Assembly (NCBI GenBank): GCA_047974765.1
Contig: JBKECP010000014.1
Location: 28,389 to 92,388, forward strand
DNA: 64,000 bases
Direction: 5' to 3'
Source of the DNA: JBKECP01 sp047974765
GTDB lineage: Bacteria > Pseudomonadota > Gammaproteobacteria > Pseudomonadales > Halieaceae
Under the pieces are notes generated by a model, which saw only the letters and a list, made by a program, of their open reading frames with translations, was not told the origin of the DNA and did not search any database. Position 1 is the stretch's first letter, and every line of letters begins with the position of its first letter. Of this stretch, positions 8,863 to 18,697 are shown piece after piece. A program made the translations under genes and the position numbers.

Positions 8863-11547
8863 TCAGGCACCTGCCACGGCGATAATCAGTGCGCCAATAC
8901 TGCATAACAAGGCAATACCACTGCATATTATCAGTGGATGCCGACCTTCGATCAGGCGTATCAGTACGGATCGTCTGTCAACCCGTACACCGCAATGTGC
9001 CATTGGTACAATATGTTCGCGCAATTCATCGCTGATAAAAGCAGGCGCCCAGCCTGGCCCTGTGTAGACCAGAACATCATCGATCATCAAAAACCAGCCG
9101 TGATAGAGAATGCGGGCATTATTGCCGATATGATAGATATGTTTGTGATCAACCAGCAGCAGCCTGCCATTGTGCATACCAATGTGCCCTGTTGGCGAAC
9201 GCAGATAGAGTGCTCCGGCGATGCCAGGACCAGTGAGTAATAATAATAAAGCCGTAACCAGGTGGGGTTCAGTACGCAGTATGATGGCCGTGATAAATAT
9301 CAGGCCGGCCAGAATACAGTAAGCTTTTAACCAGCGTTGAAAGTGTAGTTCGCGCCCACTTGATTGCTGTAGCCACTGAATATTATCAGCAAAACTCTCA
9401 ATGGGATCTGCTCCGCGCAAGTGACCGGGTTTAAAGGCAAGTTGGCGTAAATGCTGAATATAGGCCATGGCAGCCAATATAAATGCTCCAAGCAATAGTA
9501 TGATACTGGCAAAACGCCACAGAAAGTCACGCCACCAACGGGTGTTTTTGCGTTCTTCAATTTTGGCTGTTAATAGATCTGAGCGCAAAGGTACTTCTTC
9601 TTGCGCTTCACTGTTAAAGCGTCGCAGTTCAGTGTGTTCTGGATCAATGACCAATATTTTTTCGCCCCAGGATAATAAATATTCAGGCTTGAAATCCTCA
9701 GTCAAAGGCAGGCTACCGAAATAAGCCCATTTTTCATCAAACAGATACAGGCCACGCTCCTGGTTTTTCGGGTTGTAAAGAATGACCCACCACTTATTGC
9801 CGACAAAGATAAAATCATCAACCCGCTCCCGCCCGGCCTTTAGTGCCAGAGGGGCCAGCATCAGGATTTCGTCAAGCTGCTGACCCAGAGCCTCGTTTTC
9901 ATAGCGCAGTACGCTCAGAGCCGGGCCTTGTGTGCTGTTGGTGTAGAGTAGACCATCCTGAAGATACAGTGTCGGTTCCGGGGCCAGTGTGTGGGGTGCA
10001 TCAGCCAGTGGTTCCCCCTCTATATTGAGCTTGCGCAGATAATCTGCTTTGGCACCGGTATTGTTGTTCTTATCGGTGTCGCCAATAGCCAGCGCCTGCA
10101 CCATCACATTGCTATAAGAGTGCAAACCAATGCGGATGGGTGCAGGTGTCTGGGGGCCGTAAGTTTCACAATTCAGGCTTTGCAGATTGCAACGCCAAAG
10201 CCCGTCGGTACCTGTATCACCGTCTTGCCGTGGCAAGGCTTTTCCGACAACAAAATAGTCATCCTTCTCCCTGGCGGGGAGCCACTGACTAACAGAAGCC
10301 AGGCCAAGTGCACGCAGTGGAATATACTCTCTGCCTATGCCGGCTCTGTCATGAATCAGTAATTCATCATCAACGGCCAGTAATAGCCCGCCACTGTGTA
10401 AAGGGGCGACCAGGTCAGGGCCTTTGGGAATGACGGGGGCTGGCAGCAGAAGATAAACCAGTGAAATAGTTATCAAAGCCAGTATACAAACAGTGCTGGC
10501 CAGTAAGTAATACAGTCTCAGGCGGCGGGCCTGCACAGGGCGCTCGCGCAATTGTGGCAAAGAGCGAAAAGGCCACAGGGCGTAGATATTCGGACGATGA
10601 TCAAGGGTTTGTGCAATACCTGGTGCAAAAAAAGTTTCCCCCCGAGTTGTTGAAGATAATGGTGTTGTATCTGTCTGTATGCTTGTGTGCGATTGTGGCA
10701 AAGACTCTTGTCTGGGTGAAAATTCTGCTTGTACAGTCGCTGGTGACGGGGCTGATGTAGCGTCGATTACTGTACGGTTTCCTGATTGGGCTTGTGAAGT
10801 TTGCCCGATATGTTTTGCGGTGTGCTCTGCCAGTTTGGTTGCAAATGTGGATTTTGATGCTGATTTTTGCGCTGGTTCGGTCGTGGTTTTCGGCGCGGCC
10901 CCGATTTTATCTTTTGCTGTGGCTTTCACTTCAGATGCCTCAGCTTTGACCGTCACTTGATCTGTCGATGAGATCTTGTTCTCTGCCGCAGGTTCAGATG
11001 TGCTGCTTTTCCCACTATGATTTGCTGACTCTACTGTGGCATGAGTCCCGGGTTTTGATGGTTGCGGTGGCTTCTTTTGATCAGATGCTGTGTTGGCTTC
11101 TGCCAAAAGGTCTTGCTGCCCGACTTTGGTATCTTTATTTTTGCGCTTTTTTTTGCGGCGGGCTGCGCGGCGGGATTTGCGATTGTCTGCCGGTGGCTTG
11201 TTGGTGGCGCTATCGCTTTGTGAGTCGCCGTCAGAATGAACCGGCTGAGAACTGACGCCTGTTCCCGTTTCTTTAGCTACAGTGGTTGTGTTGGTACCGC
11301 CGGTGTTGTTCTCAATGGTGATCGGAACCAGTTCAACCACCATGCCCAGCCGATCGAGTCTGCGATAAAGGTCGGCGGCTTCTTTTCGGGGCAGGTCGCC
11401 ACTGACAATGACTAATTCGCCACTGAAGCAGTGATTTAAATAACTGGTGTCTTCAATAGCCAGCAGCTCAGCAAAGCGCTTTTTGACTTTGCTTGAGGTA
11501 TAGCCGGGTTGAATGTCTCCAGTGTATGTGAGGTTATACTTGCGCAC
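8863..11547 (-). CDS. Large membrane protein of unknown function
   Basis: I do not recognise a characterised homologue for this 894-residue protein. The N-terminal 75 residues form a compact alpha/beta domain (MRKYNLTYTGDIQPGY... ending VVELVPI) of a kind seen at the start of other proteobacterial membrane proteins of unknown function. Residues 85-320 are low-complexity, rich in Ser, Thr, Lys and Ala, with the basic tract RKSRRAARRKKKRKNK. A membrane helix follows (near 345-370). A long segment with repeated strand-turn patterns then suggests an extracytoplasmic beta-propeller (about 380-640). At least four more hydrophobic helices lie in the last 250 residues. Start is probably GTG 11547. 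It stands alone between two terminator-like regions. A sensor or scaffold role is possible but unsupported. Confidence 0.6.
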   Translation of the reverse strand: MRKYNLTYTGDIQPGYTSSKVKKRFAELLAIEDTSYLNHCFSGELVIVSGDLPRKEAADLYRRLDRLGMVVELVPITIENNTGGTNTTTVAKETGTGVSSQPVHSDGDSQSDSATNKPPADNRKSRRAARRKKKRKNKDTKVGQQDLLAEANTASDQKKPPQPSKPGTHATVESANHSGKSSTSEPAAENKISSTDQVTVKAEASEVKATAKDKIGAAPKTTTEPAQKSASKSTFATKLAEHTAKHIGQTSQAQSGNRTVIDATSAPSPATVQAEFSPRQESLPQSHTSIQTDTTPLSSTTRGETFFAPGIAQTLDHRPNIYALWPFRSLPQLRERPVQARRLRLYYLLASTVCILALITISLVYLLLPAPVIPKGPDLVAPLHSGGLLLAVDDELLIHDRAGIGREYIPLRALGLASVSQWLPAREKDDYFVVGKALPRQDGDTGTDGLWRCNLQSLNCETYGPQTPAPIRIGLHSYSNVMVQALAIGDTDKNNNTGAKADYLRKLNIEGEPLADAPHTLAPEPTLYLQDGLLYTNSTQGPALSVLRYENEALGQQLDEILMLAPLALKAGRERVDDFIFVGNKWWVILYNPKNQERGLYLFDEKWAYFGSLPLTEDFKPEYLLSWGEKILVIDPEHTELRRFNSEAQEEVPLRSDLLTAKIEERKNTRWWRDFLWRFASIILLLGAFILAAMAYIQHLRQLAFKPGHLRGADPIESFADNIQWLQQSSGRELHFQRWLKAYCILAGLIFITAIILRTEPHLVTALLLLLTGPGIAGALYLRSPTGHIGMHNGRLLLVDHKHIYHIGNNARILYHGWFLMIDDVLVYTGPGWAPAFISDELREHIVPMAHCGVRVDRRSVLIRLIEGRHPLIICSGIALLCSIGALIIAVAGA

Positions 11548-11668
11548 CTCGCTTCGTCAGCCCCTGATTCCTACATAAAAGAATTAAAAATGTACGGTGT
11601 TTTGCCATACTTTGCCAGCATTGCGAAGTGGACTTAAGACCTGGCGCACATCCTGTGTTGCAGCTGTC

Positions 11669-14416
11669 TTAATGTACCTCCCGGGGGCGGTGAAGCTCAA
11701 CAAATGCAGCACAAAGTCGGATACTTTCCAGGGTGTTGGCCAGATAACGCGGACCGGATTCAAGTGTATCAATAACAGGTCTGAACAGCGCTTCAACCTG
11801 TCTGGCATCTTCTTCGGAGCAAAAATTCTCAAACTGGACAGGCAATTGACCTTTGCGCCAGTTGTCGATACGTGCCAGCACGGCCTCGAAATGATCAGCA
11901 GTCCAGTCGAACATGTGATTGCGGGTCTCTTCATGGGCCATCTGGCTGCTGAAGATATGGAATATTTCGTTGTCACGCAGCTCGGGAGAGAGGATCCGTT
12001 CACGTATCGTGGCGGCAAGTTCGGGGGCAGTTGTCCAGGCCATTGCTGTTAGCAGATATTCACGCAGCAGCGCGTTGTCAGAAGCCAGAAAATGTTCCCA
12101 TAGCAATTCAATAAAATCACTGCCATGGCTTTCAACACCGGCCAGCAGAACAATCAGATGCTGGTCAGCATCAACGGCCTTCAGGTTGAGTTGTCTGTCG
12201 CTGCCAAAGCCGGTGAGAGTTGCACCTTTTGTTGCCAGTTGCTGGTGAATGCTCTCATCACCGGCACCCAGGGCAAGGGTGGATAACAGTAATGTACGAA
12301 ACTGGTGCTGGCTGGGACTGAGTGTCTGTGCCGGGGTATCAAGCCGGGTAAGAGCAGGTTGATACCACTGCCGCAAGCGGGCTTTGAAAGCCCTGCGTTC
12401 ATCGCCGTGCAGAAGGTGATCCCGAATCTTGAACAGATCACTGCGCGGTGCCATGGCCACCCGCCAGGAAGTGGCTCTGGTAAGGGGTTCAACGGCCAGC
12501 AGATAATCCTTTAAAGACAGAGTGCCTTTGTTAAAGGCTGCGCTGAGACTGCCAGCCAGCGATATCTGCTCGCTGTTTTCAAGTTGCCCGATATTGGCCA
12601 GCAAGGCCTGCCACTGTGAGGCCGGCAGTGACCAGCGGTAATAACCGTTGCCGCCAGTGTTGGGCAGGATTGCATCCGGGCAGCTTTCGCTGGCCAGTGG
12701 AAACGTATCGCTGCCACCTTTGAACAAAAAACAGTGCTGGTTTCTTTCGGTATTTTTGAAGGTGCTCAGACAGACAGGAATTGTCCACTGCTGCTCACTT
12801 GAACCTTCAGAACCCGCAGGCAGGTAACGCTCCTGCGCAAGCTCCAGGAAAACACCTTCATCCTTGCAGCGCAGGGTGTTTTGTACAATGGGGAGACCCG
12901 GTTGCTCAATATAGCTGTCAAAGGCTGTTTTTAAGACTTCACTATCAACGTGGGGGTTGGCCTCGGCAATGGCGGTGATGAAATCGTAGGCGCTGGTGTT
13001 GCCAAAGGCGAATGTTTTCATGTAATGACGGATACCATCGCGGAAATGGTTGCGGCCGAGAAAGGCCTCAAACATTAACAGTACACCGCCACCTTTTTGG
13101 TAGGTGATACTGTTAAAAGCAGAGCCGATATCCTCGTGCCGTTCAATCGGTTCACGGATCTGGCGGGCACTGGCCAGACTGTCACTGGTCATTACACGGG
13201 TGCTGCTGTTGAGCAGGGCATCACGGTAGTGTTCCTGGGGGAACAGATGATCGAGAGTAATGTAGGCATTCCAGGTGGCAAACGATTCATTGAGCCATAT
13301 ATCGTCCCACCAGATGGGTGTAACCAGATTGCCAAACCAGTGGTGGGCCAGTTCGTGAGCGTGAGTAATAAAGAAGCTGCGTTGTTGATTGATGGATGCT
13401 TTTTCATCCAGAAGGATCAACTGCTCACGGTAGGTAATGGCACCGGCGTTTTCCATGGCACCTGCTGAAAAGTCAGGTACAGCGATAATGTCCAGCTTGG
13501 CGTAGGGGTAGGGTGTGTCGAAGTAATTTTCCATTTGTTCGACAATGGCGGCAGTATTTTGCAGCGCATATTTGATCTGTTCACCCTTGCCCTTAGTGGT
13601 GATACCGCGCAGTGGGATCGGTATTTTGCGCAGGTTGTTTTCAGGGATCGCCTGCCATTGCACAATATCAAAGGGGCCAACAGCAAAGGCAACCAGATAA
13701 CTCGGCAGGGGCCGGGTTCTGGCAAAAGTAATGGTTTTAGTACCGTCCGGATTATTGAATTCCGACAGCTGTGGTGTGTTGGTAATGGCACTGTGGGCAC
13801 TGGGTACTGTCAGGCGGATATCAAAGGGAACTTTAAAAGCCGGTTCGTCAAAGGAGGGGAAAGCCAGTCGGGCAGAGCTTGCTTCAAACTGGGTAAAGGC
13901 GTAATTTTCACCGCCGCTGTTTAGTTTGTACAAGCCTTCCAGGCTGGTATTGAAAGGGGCTGAATACTCAAAATGCAATTTGATTTCTGGCCCTGACAAT
14001 GGTCGGGTTGCGCTGACTTTGACTGTGCCGGTGGACAGTACCTGTTCCCAGCTCAGCTCGATAATATCGCCATTGTCCAGTGTGGCTGTCGCCTGGCTTA
14101 TTTCCAGATTGTTGCCGTGCATCCAGAAAAAAGGTAGGGGTTCAGACAGTTCTGCATGGATATCAACAACACCGCTGAAGTGCTCTTTGCCCGGGTCGAT
14201 AGTCAGTTGCAATTTATAGCGAATCGGCCGGATATTGTCCGGCAGTCGTGCTGAAGGTGGTGAAACAGCCGTTTCAGGGGTTGTGTTGATGGCGGTATCT
14301 TCTGTGATGGATTGTGCCTGTTCAAAAGGCTCTGGCCTTTCAATACAGCCCTGTAACAAGGTGATACTGCACATTAACAACACAGTGCGAATAACAGAAA
14401 AGTTTATGGCTATCAC
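11669..14416 (-). CDS. M1-family aminopeptidase, lipoprotein
   Basis: This zinc aminopeptidase removes N-terminal residues from peptides and is 915 residues long. The signal sequence ends in the lipobox LLQGC, so it should be lipid-anchored in the periplasm or outer membrane. Diagnostic motifs are GAMENAGAITYRE (the GAMEN exopeptidase motif) and HELAHHWFGN followed by NESFA, which give the zinc ligands of HExxH-x18-E. The long C-terminal helical region is typical of the ERAP/PepN branch. The likely start is GTG 14416 with AGAGG seven bases upstream. A later ATG would shorten the signal sequence. It lies just downstream of the peptide importer on the same strand. Confidence 0.92.
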   Translation of the reverse strand: MIAINFSVIRTVLLMCSITLLQGCIERPEPFEQAQSITEDTAINTTPETAVSPPSARLPDNIRPIRYKLQLTIDPGKEHFSGVVDIHAELSEPLPFFWMHGNNLEISQATATLDNGDIIELSWEQVLSTGTVKVSATRPLSGPEIKLHFEYSAPFNTSLEGLYKLNSGGENYAFTQFEASSARLAFPSFDEPAFKVPFDIRLTVPSAHSAITNTPQLSEFNNPDGTKTITFARTRPLPSYLVAFAVGPFDIVQWQAIPENNLRKIPIPLRGITTKGKGEQIKYALQNTAAIVEQMENYFDTPYPYAKLDIIAVPDFSAGAMENAGAITYREQLILLDEKASINQQRSFFITHAHELAHHWFGNLVTPIWWDDIWLNESFATWNAYITLDHLFPQEHYRDALLNSSTRVMTSDSLASARQIREPIERHEDIGSAFNSITYQKGGGVLLMFEAFLGRNHFRDGIRHYMKTFAFGNTSAYDFITAIAEANPHVDSEVLKTAFDSYIEQPGLPIVQNTLRCKDEGVFLELAQERYLPAGSEGSSEQQWTIPVCLSTFKNTERNQHCFLFKGGSDTFPLASESCPDAILPNTGGNGYYRWSLPASQWQALLANIGQLENSEQISLAGSLSAAFNKGTLSLKDYLLAVEPLTRATSWRVAMAPRSDLFKIRDHLLHGDERRAFKARLRQWYQPALTRLDTPAQTLSPSQHQFRTLLLSTLALGAGDESIHQQLATKGATLTGFGSDRQLNLKAVDADQHLIVLLAGVESHGSDFIELLWEHFLASDNALLREYLLTAMAWTTAPELAATIRERILSPELRDNEIFHIFSSQMAHEETRNHMFDWTADHFEAVLARIDNWRKGQLPVQFENFCSEEDARQVEALFRPVIDTLESGPRYLANTLESIRLCAAFVELHRPREVH

Positions 14417-14482
14417 TGAAGTACCTCTGAATCTGTGGGTATACCCGCGTGATCACTGATGTCAGCGGGTCATCTGCTGGTT

Positions 14483-14519
14483 GATTAACCCGGCAGGTAT
14501 TTTTATTGCCGGGTTAATC
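14483..14519. repeat. Perfect 13-base inverted repeat between POT and M1 genes
   Basis: Arms GATTAACCCGGCA (14483-14495) and TGCCGGGTTAATC (14507-14519) enclose an 11-base loop. On the minus strand this lies after the transporter and before the aminopeptidase. No T-run follows on that strand, so it may be an RNA-stabilising hairpin, an attenuator or an operator rather than a simple terminator. Confidence 0.6.
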
Positions 14520-14544
14520 ATTGCCCAAGTGATGTGATCGCTTT

Positions 14545-16050
14545 TTATCCTTTATCCTGAGCTTCCCAGATCCTGGCACGGAAGCTGAACAGGATTGTAA
14601 AGATGGCAATCCCGATACTGAAGAGACTGATTTGCAGGTAAAGATTGGGCAGCTCCTGAATATTTTCAGGGTCAAAATTGCCCGCCAGCAGGCCGGCAAT
14701 AATATTGCCGATAGAGTAAGTCAGTACAAAGATTCCCATCATCTGGCCCGCAAAGCGCTTCGGCGACAGTTTGCTGACCGCCGACAGGGCAACCGGGCTC
14801 AGACAGAGTTCACCAACTGTATGCAGGAAATAGGTGGCTACCAGCCAGTAAGGTGCCACCTTCAGGCCAGCGGCAGCAGTCTGGGCGGCAAAGTACATGA
14901 CAATAAAGCCGCTGGCCATAATCAACAGGCCAATTGCACATTTCATGCTGTAGGCTGGTGAAATCATGCGCTTGCCCAGATTAATCCACAGCGCGGCGAA
15001 AAAGGGCGACAGAATCACAATGAACAGCGGGTTGATATTTTGAAACCAGGAAGCGGGCAACTCGAAAGAACCCAATATGCGATCAGTGTAGTCTCTGCCA
15101 AAAAGATTGAGCGAGGAACCGGCCTGCTCAAAACCGGACCAGAAACAGGCGGAGGCAATGCACACCAGTAACAGAGCCCACAGACGGCGTTTTTCGATGG
15201 AGTTAAGGCCACCCATAAAGTAGATGTAGGCATAGTACATAATAAAAATCAGGCTGAAGGTGGCGGCAACATAACGAGCCATCATAACGGCGTTAATTGT
15301 GATGGTACCTGTCAGCGTAAGTGTGGTGACGGCAACAACTGCTGCGATGATGGCTATGATCACCGCCCAGGCTTTGCGTGCGCTAGCAGGTGCCAGTGGC
15401 GAACAGGGTTTTTCCGCTGCACCACCCAGATTGTCGATGGTACGACGATACTGAATGAGACCAAAAGCCATGCCGATAGCCGCTGCGCCAAAGCCCCAGT
15501 GCCAACCCACATTTTCACCAAAATAGCCGCAGATGGTATAGCCCAGTACCGAGCCAATATTGATGCCCATATAGTACAGTGCGTAACCGGCATCACGGCG
15601 GACATCATTTTCTGAATAAAGTTCGCCGACCAAAGCACTGATATTGGGCTTGAGCAGGCCGGTTCCCGAGGCCACCAATATCAGGCCAACAAAGAAAGTG
15701 GCATCGCTGGGAATGGCCAATACGATATGACCGCACATAATAATGACGCCGCCCCAGAAGACAGCCCGTTGACCACCGAGCAACCGATCGGCAATCCAGC
15801 CGCCGGGCAGGCCCAGAAAATAAACCGAACCTGTATACAGGCCGTAGATGGCGGTTGCTGTAGCGATGGTGAATGCCAGGCCAGCCTCTTGCAGGGAGGC
15901 CGTCATAAACAGTACCAGCAGAGCCCGCATGCCGTAGTAGCTCATCCGCTCCCACATTTCAGTGAAGAACAGTGTCGACAGACCTTTGGGGTGACCGAAG
16001 AAGCCATTATCCAAGCCGGGATCACCAGCTCTTGTAGTGGATGTTGTCAT
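14545..16050 (-). CDS. POT/PTR2-family proton-dependent peptide transporter
   Basis: This inner-membrane importer of di- and tripeptides is driven by protons, with about 501 residues and some 12-14 hydrophobic helices. The helix-1 signature FFTEMWERMSYYGMRALL contains the ExxER motif for proton coupling, and GLLKPNISALVGELY is the PTR2 family signature. The start is set at ATG 16050 because AGGAAA lies directly upstream. An upstream in-frame extension of 22 residues has no such site. It is flanked by two extracytoplasmic peptidases, so it probably takes up their products. Confidence 0.92.
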   Translation of the reverse strand: MTTSTTRAGDPGLDNGFFGHPKGLSTLFFTEMWERMSYYGMRALLVLFMTASLQEAGLAFTIATATAIYGLYTGSVYFLGLPGGWIADRLLGGQRAVFWGGVIIMCGHIVLAIPSDATFFVGLILVASGTGLLKPNISALVGELYSENDVRRDAGYALYYMGINIGSVLGYTICGYFGENVGWHWGFGAAAIGMAFGLIQYRRTIDNLGGAAEKPCSPLAPASARKAWAVIIAIIAAVVAVTTLTLTGTITINAVMMARYVAATFSLIFIMYYAYIYFMGGLNSIEKRRLWALLLVCIASACFWSGFEQAGSSLNLFGRDYTDRILGSFELPASWFQNINPLFIVILSPFFAALWINLGKRMISPAYSMKCAIGLLIMASGFIVMYFAAQTAAAGLKVAPYWLVATYFLHTVGELCLSPVALSAVSKLSPKRFAGQMMGIFVLTYSIGNIIAGLLAGNFDPENIQELPNLYLQISLFSIGIAIFTILFSFRARIWEAQDKG

Positions 16051-16329
16051 ACGGGTGTTTCCTTTAAATGCGATAGTGGTGGCCGTATTGCCAATTATTA
16101 TCCAGAACGCAGGCAACCTGCCGGTTTGGCAGCCCCATTGCCGGGCTGAACCGGACCCTGGGTGTTTACCAGAACCGGATCATGCCGTGCGTCTTGCACT
16201 GATAGTCGCTATCATACCGGTCACGCCTCATTTGGCGAACCCTGAACCGGCTCTCATTCCGCATCCGGGATGAGGGTCACGATCGGCGCATTACCCCTGT
16301 GCCCCAATGAAAATGAATAGCAGGTTCCT
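16051..16329. promoter_or_regulatory. Divergent promoter region (POT importer / M49 peptidase)
   Basis: This 279-base spacer separates divergent peptide-use genes and must hold both promoters. It includes several C/G-rich short inverted repeats around 16240-16275. No specific promoter boxes could be assigned with confidence. Confidence 0.4.
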
Positions 16330-18447
16330 ATGAATAAGTTCCTTCTGGCACCATTGGCTGCTTTGCTGGTGGCCTGTAACAACTCAAATAATTCTGATGC
16401 CCCTGCCACAGACCCGGTGGTGCAGACAAATGCCGCAGCGGTGACAACAGTTGATGTCGATAACAGCGATGTGGCAAAGGATGACTTTAAATACATTATC
16501 GACCGTTTTGCCGATATTCAGGTACTGGCCTATCAGGTGCCCGGTTTTGAGGCACTGAGCCTGCAACAGAAAGAACTGCTGTACTATCTTTATCAGGCGG
16601 CCTACGCAGGCCGTGACATCATGTGGGATCAAAACTACAAGTATAATCTGCGTATCAGGCGTACCCTGGAGGCGATTGTCAGGCACTACCAGGGTGATCG
16701 TACAACAGAAGCCTTTGGCCAGTTCATGCAGTACACCAAGCAGGTCTGGTTTGCCAATGGTATCCATCATCATTACTCAACACTGAAATTCCAGCCTGCT
16801 TTCAGTGAAGCTGACTTTGCCAGCTGGGTTGAAGCTGTGGCTGAGGCCGATGATCTGCCATTGCGTGAAGGCCAGGATGCCGCTGCACTGATCGCCGAGC
16901 TGACGCCGGTCATTTTCGATCCTGCTGTAGCGCCCAAAAAAGTGAATACGGCGGCCAATATTGACAAAGTTGCCGCTTCTGCCGTTAATTTTTATGGGGA
17001 TGATGTCACTGAGGATGATGTCCGTGCCTTTTATGCCGAGCGCTCGAAAAATGACGGTGATCATCCGGTATCCCATGGTCTTAATTCAAAGCTGGTTAAA
17101 AATGCCGAAGGCAAGCTGCAGGAGCAGGTTTGGAAAGTGGGCGGTATGTACAGCCAGGCCATCGAACAAATTGTTGTATGGTTGGAAAAAGCGGTTGCTG
17201 TGGCTGAAAATGATGCCCAGCGCAAGGCGCTGGAGCTGCTTGTTGCCTATTATCGCAGTGGTGATCTGAAAACTTTTGACGATTACAGTATCGCCTGGGT
17301 TGAAGATGCCAATTCCCGCGTGGATGTAGTCAATGGCTACATCGAGGTTTATAACGACCCCATTGCCTATCGGGGTTCTTTTGAATCAGTAGTATCTTTC
17401 CGCGATGAACAAACCAGTAAGCGGATTGCAGCTATTGGTGAACAGGCCCAGTGGTTTGAAAACAATTCACCCATTATGGATGAGCATAAGCGCGCCAAGG
17501 TGAAGGGTATTCTGGGTAAGGCCATTACTGTGGTGGCAGAGTCCGGCGATGCTTCACCCAGCACGCCGATTGGTATCAACCTGCCTAATTCAAACTGGAT
17601 TCGCGCTGAATATGGCTCCAAGTCCGTCAACCTGAGCAATATTGTCAATGCCTACAATGCCGTGCCGAGCAAAGCGTTGCAAGAGTTTGCCTGGGATCAG
17701 GCAGAGATTGAGCGCGCTGAAAAATACAAGGAAGTCATTGGCGCCCTGCACACGGATATGCATGAGGTCATTGGCCATGCCTCCGGTAAAATCAATCCTG
17801 GTGTTGGCACGCCCAAGGAAACCCTGAAACAGTACGCCTCCACTTTGGAAGAGGGCCGTGCCGACCTGGTGTCACTCTATTTTATGATGGATCCAAAACT
17901 GGTTGAAATGGGTCTGATGCCTGATCTGGAAGCGGGCAAGGCTGAATATGACGGCTATATTCGCAATGGCATCATGACACAGCTGTACCGCCTAAAACCC
18001 GGTGAGTTGATTGAGGAAGCTCACATGCGCAATCGCGCACTGGTGGCTCGCTGGGCCTATGAACAGGGCAGGGCCGACAACGTTATTGAGCGCCGTGAAC
18101 GCGATGGTAAAACCTATTTTGTTGTCACTGATTATCAGGCACTGCGTAAGCTGTTTGGTCAGTTGCTGCGGGAATTGCAACGCATCAAGTCAGAGGGGGA
18201 CTTTGATGCAATCCAGGCGCTGGTAGAAAACTATGGCACCCAGGTTGATCCTGAATTGCATCGGGAAGTGCTGGCACGCTATGCCGCACTGGATGTGGCG
18301 CCCTACAGCGGATTTGTCAATCCCTATCTGGAGCCGGTGGTTGAGGATGGCAAAATTATTGATGTAGTTATCAGTCAGCCTGAAACTTTCGAGGAGCAGA
18401 TGCTTTATTATGCCGAGCATTACTCTTTCCTGCCGGATGAAAATTGA
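16330..18447 (+). CDS. M49 (dipeptidyl-peptidase III-like) metallopeptidase, lipoprotein
   Basis: This 705-residue zinc peptidase of the M49 family releases dipeptides from the N-terminus of oligopeptides. The zinc site is visible as HEVIGHASG (HExxGH), with the second glutamate motif EEGRADLVSLYF (EExRAE/D of the family). The N-terminus MNKFLLAPLAALLVAC is a short signal with lipobox LVAC, so the enzyme should be lipid-anchored and extracytoplasmic, as in several bacterial homologues. It is divergent from the peptide importer. Together with the M1 enzyme it would supply dipeptides and amino acids. Confidence 0.9.
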   Translation: MNKFLLAPLAALLVACNNSNNSDAPATDPVVQTNAAAVTTVDVDNSDVAKDDFKYIIDRFADIQVLAYQVPGFEALSLQQKELLYYLYQAAYAGRDIMWDQNYKYNLRIRRTLEAIVRHYQGDRTTEAFGQFMQYTKQVWFANGIHHHYSTLKFQPAFSEADFASWVEAVAEADDLPLREGQDAAALIAELTPVIFDPAVAPKKVNTAANIDKVAASAVNFYGDDVTEDDVRAFYAERSKNDGDHPVSHGLNSKLVKNAEGKLQEQVWKVGGMYSQAIEQIVVWLEKAVAVAENDAQRKALELLVAYYRSGDLKTFDDYSIAWVEDANSRVDVVNGYIEVYNDPIAYRGSFESVVSFRDEQTSKRIAAIGEQAQWFENNSPIMDEHKRAKVKGILGKAITVVAESGDASPSTPIGINLPNSNWIRAEYGSKSVNLSNIVNAYNAVPSKALQEFAWDQAEIERAEKYKEVIGALHTDMHEVIGHASGKINPGVGTPKETLKQYASTLEEGRADLVSLYFMMDPKLVEMGLMPDLEAGKAEYDGYIRNGIMTQLYRLKPGELIEEAHMRNRALVARWAYEQGRADNVIERRERDGKTYFVVTDYQALRKLFGQLLRELQRIKSEGDFDAIQALVENYGTQVDPELHREVLARYAALDVAPYSGFVNPYLEPVVEDGKIIDVVISQPETFEEQMLYYAEHYSFLPDEN

Positions 18448-18469
18448 GTGAACCTGTAGACCCGATACC

Positions 18470-18496
18470 AAAAAGCCACTCGATGGGTGGCTTTTT
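18470..18496 (+). terminator. Rho-independent terminator after M49 peptidase
   Basis: A perfect 10-base stem AAAAAGCCAC (18470-18479) / GTGGCTTTTT (18487-18496) has a seven-base loop. The T-run is part of the right arm. Confidence 0.85.
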
Positions 18497-18697
18497 GCGT
18501 CTTGCAATAAATTGTCGCAAGCTGGGTGGAGTGTAGTCGAAGCATTGTTATTATTAACCTGGCAATCAAATAGATGACTCCATCATTATTTGATTTTTGT
18601 TTATTAAAAGCAGTTGTAAATTTTCAGCGCACAGTAAATTGGAATAGCTATGCTTGTATAGTAAGTGCCATCAGGTTGTTGTTAAGGAGCATCCAGC

